Shown: positions 14,567 to 15,927 of the stretch, one piece after another
How the letters are laid out: every line of letters begins with the position of its first letter
Position numbering within the stretch: position 1 is the stretch's first letter
Origin: Bacteroidota bacterium
GTDB taxonomy: Bacteria; Bacteroidota; Bacteroidia; Chitinophagales; Saprospiraceae
Direction of reading: 5' to 3'
Assembly: GCA_024280135.1 (NCBI GenBank)
Contig: JAJRQS010000070.1
Coordinates: forward strand, 1-15,927
Length of the DNA: 15,927 nt
Position numbers and translations under genes: made by a program
Notes under the pieces: model-generated
The model's database searches: none
Told to the model about the DNA's origin: nothing
Seen by the model: only the letters and a program-made list of their open reading frames with translations

Positions 14567-15720
14567 TTATTAAAATAGCTAATCGGATAGGAAAGGTTGA
14601 AGAGTACTATTTTTCGCGCAAGCTAAGGGAGATAGCTTTGATGCAATCCCAAGGAATTAAGGTTATTAATCTGGGTATTGGCAGCCCAGATTTAAATCCT
14701 CCAAAACTTGTCATCGATGCTTTGGTTAAGAGTAGTCATCAATCACAATCTGCTGGTTATCAAAGCTATAGAGGTGTTTTAGAATTAAGAATAGCTTTCG
14801 CAAAAAAATACCAAATACAGTATGGCGTAACCTTAGACCCAGATGCTGAAATACTACCTTTGATGGGATCAAAGGAGGGAATAATGCACTTGAGTATGGC
14901 ATTTTTGGAGCCAGGAGATGAAGTGCTAGTGCCCAATCCAGGTTACCCAGCGTATGCCGCAGCAGCCAAGTTAGCAGGGGCAAAGGTTTTAGAATATCCA
15001 TTGACGGAAGCTAATAATTGGCTACCGGATATGAATTTTTTAAAAATGTTTTCGTTGAGAAGAGTAAAAATAATGTGGTTGAATTATCCACATATGCCTA
15101 CGGGAGCATCTATGAATAGCAAAGAAATGAAGGCTTTGGTAGATTTTGCGAAAGCTGAAAATATTTTGCTTTGTCATGATAATCCTTATTCTTTTATTTT
15201 GAATGATAATCCAACTAGTATATTAAAAATAGAGGGTGCAAAAGAGGTGGCTATCGAACTCAATAGTTTGAGTAAATCCCACAATATGGCAGGCTTTAGA
15301 GTGGGTATGATTGCAGGGAAAAAAGAGTATGTCGATGCGGTCTTACGTTTTAAAAGCAACATGGATTCTGGTATGTATTTACCGATCCAAAAAGCAGCTA
15401 TTGCAGCATTGAATATGGGAGATGAATGGTATCAAGAATTAAATAACATTTATCGTAAGAGAAGAATAATTGCTTGGCAAATAATGGATTCCTTAGGTTG
15501 TGTTTATGACAAAGACCGTGTTGGGCTATTTATTTGGGCTAGGATTCCTGATGGAGAAAAGGACGCTATATTCCTTTCGGAAAAAATATTGAAACAGCAC
15601 CATGTATTTATTACACCCGGGAGTGTTTTTGGGACAATGGGCAATAGATATTTGAGGCTTTCATTGACATCAGATGAACGGGTTTTGGCGCAAGCATTGC
15701 AAAGAATAAAAGAAGGGTAA
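14563..15720 (+). CDS. Class I/II PLP aminotransferase, probably aromatic
   Basis: A 385-residue PLP-dependent aminotransferase of the aspartate aminotransferase fold. Visible active-site residues are N174 (LNYPHMPTGAS, in place of the common NPxNPTG), D206 and Y209 (CHDNPYSF), K238 as the Schiff-base lysine (SLSKSHNMAGFRVGM) and R365 (RYLRLSL), expected to hold the substrate carboxylate. The set is complete, so it should be active. Between prephenate dehydratase and prephenate dehydrogenase, its likely job is the last step: moving an amino group from glutamate to phenylpyruvate and 4-hydroxyphenylpyruvate to give Phe and Tyr. Amination of prephenate is a less likely alternative. The substrate is inferred from the neighbours, as sequence alone does not fix it. 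The start overlaps the pheA stop (ATGA), and tyrA begins 1 nt after its stop, so coupling is tight. Confidence 0.9.
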   Translation: MIIKIANRIGKVEEYYFSRKLREIALMQSQGIKVINLGIGSPDLNPPKLVIDALVKSSHQSQSAGYQSYRGVLELRIAFAKKYQIQYGVTLDPDAEILPLMGSKEGIMHLSMAFLEPGDEVLVPNPGYPAYAAAAKLAGAKVLEYPLTEANNWLPDMNFLKMFSLRRVKIMWLNYPHMPTGASMNSKEMKALVDFAKAENILLCHDNPYSFILNDNPTSILKIEGAKEVAIELNSLSKSHNMAGFRVGMIAGKKEYVDAVLRFKSNMDSGMYLPIQKAAIAALNMGDEWYQELNNIYRKRRIIAWQIMDSLGCVYDKDRVGLFIWARIPDGEKDAIFLSEKILKQHHVFITPGSVFGTMGNRYLRLSLTSDERVLAQALQRIKEG

Positions 15721-15721
15721 T

Positions 15722-15927
15722 ATGAAAATATTGATTGTAGGATTAGGTTTGTTAGGGGGATCTATTGGGCTTAAATTAAGACAAAAGGGGCATTTTGTTT
15801 TGGGTGTTGAACAAAATGAACAACATGCCAAAGAGGCTTTGCAGCTTGGCTTGGTGGATGATATAGTGTTATTGGATTTTGGTATGGAACAAGCAGATGT
15901 TGTTTATTTATGCATACCAGTAGATGC
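15722..15927 (+). CDS. tyrA: Prephenate dehydrogenase, 5' part (cut by window end)
   Basis: The first 68 codons are present before the window ends. The product starts MKILIVGLGLLGGSIGLKL, a Rossmann NAD(P)-binding fingerprint with G7, G9 and G12 followed by G13-S14, typical of TyrA; VLGVEQNEQHAKEALQLGLVDD and the strand DVVYLCIPVD continue the fold. The full enzyme would oxidatively decarboxylate prephenate to 4-hydroxyphenylpyruvate for tyrosine. The ATG is 1 nt after the aminotransferase stop. Another Rossmann dehydrogenase is possible on motif alone, but GLGLLGGS and the operon context make TyrA much the best call. Confidence 0.88.
   Translation, partial: MKILIVGLGLLGGSIGLKLRQKGHFVLGVEQNEQHAKEALQLGLVDDIVLLDFGMEQADVVYLCIPVD

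Overview
The window looks like a chromosome segment of a Bacteroidota bacterium, probably near Saprospiria/Chitinophagia; the rank below phylum is a guess. Three secreted proteins end in type IX secretion (T9SS, Por) sorting domains. Promoter-like TAnnTTTG boxes stand upstream of several genes, starts lack Shine-Dalgarno sequences, and the DNA is AT-rich.

Layout: 1-290 is a 23-bp direct tandem repeat array, cut by the window edge. 337-954 (-) is a small T9SS-sorted protein. 5046-1147 (-) is a two-gene unit, dnaE (DNA polymerase III alpha) followed with no gap by a YraN-family nuclease-like gene. 10731-5224 (-) encodes an 1835-residue secreted protein with three divergent modules of about 366 residues, a duplicated unit of about 186 residues and a T9SS tail; a strong hairpin terminator follows it. 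12523-11015 (-) is a secreted M43-type zinc metalloprotease with its own terminator. 12812-13525 (+) is a LytTR response regulator. 13559-15927 (+) is an aromatic amino acid operon: prephenate dehydratase (pheA), a class I/II aminotransferase and the start of prephenate dehydrogenase (tyrA).

The main discovery is the 200-bp gap before pheA. It holds a Bacteroidota-type promoter (TTTG, 20 nt, TACCTTTG) and, 4 nt after the box, an 18-codon ORF reading MNTTNNKSFFYFYFRNFN. Four RNA segments then pair in the classical mutually exclusive way: 1:2 over the Phe/Tyr codons, 2:3 as antiterminator, and 3:4 as an intrinsic terminator ending in a U8 run 16 nt before the pheA start codon. This is the layout of a ribosome-mediated Phe/Tyr attenuator, with a leader peptide that may be translated from a leaderless or nearly leaderless transcript. 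It controls the genes that make Phe and Tyr, and the PheA ACT domain appears to lack the usual Phe-binding motifs, so control may have moved from the enzyme to the RNA.

All other genes read as intact. No rRNA, tRNA, insertion sequence or CRISPR array was seen.
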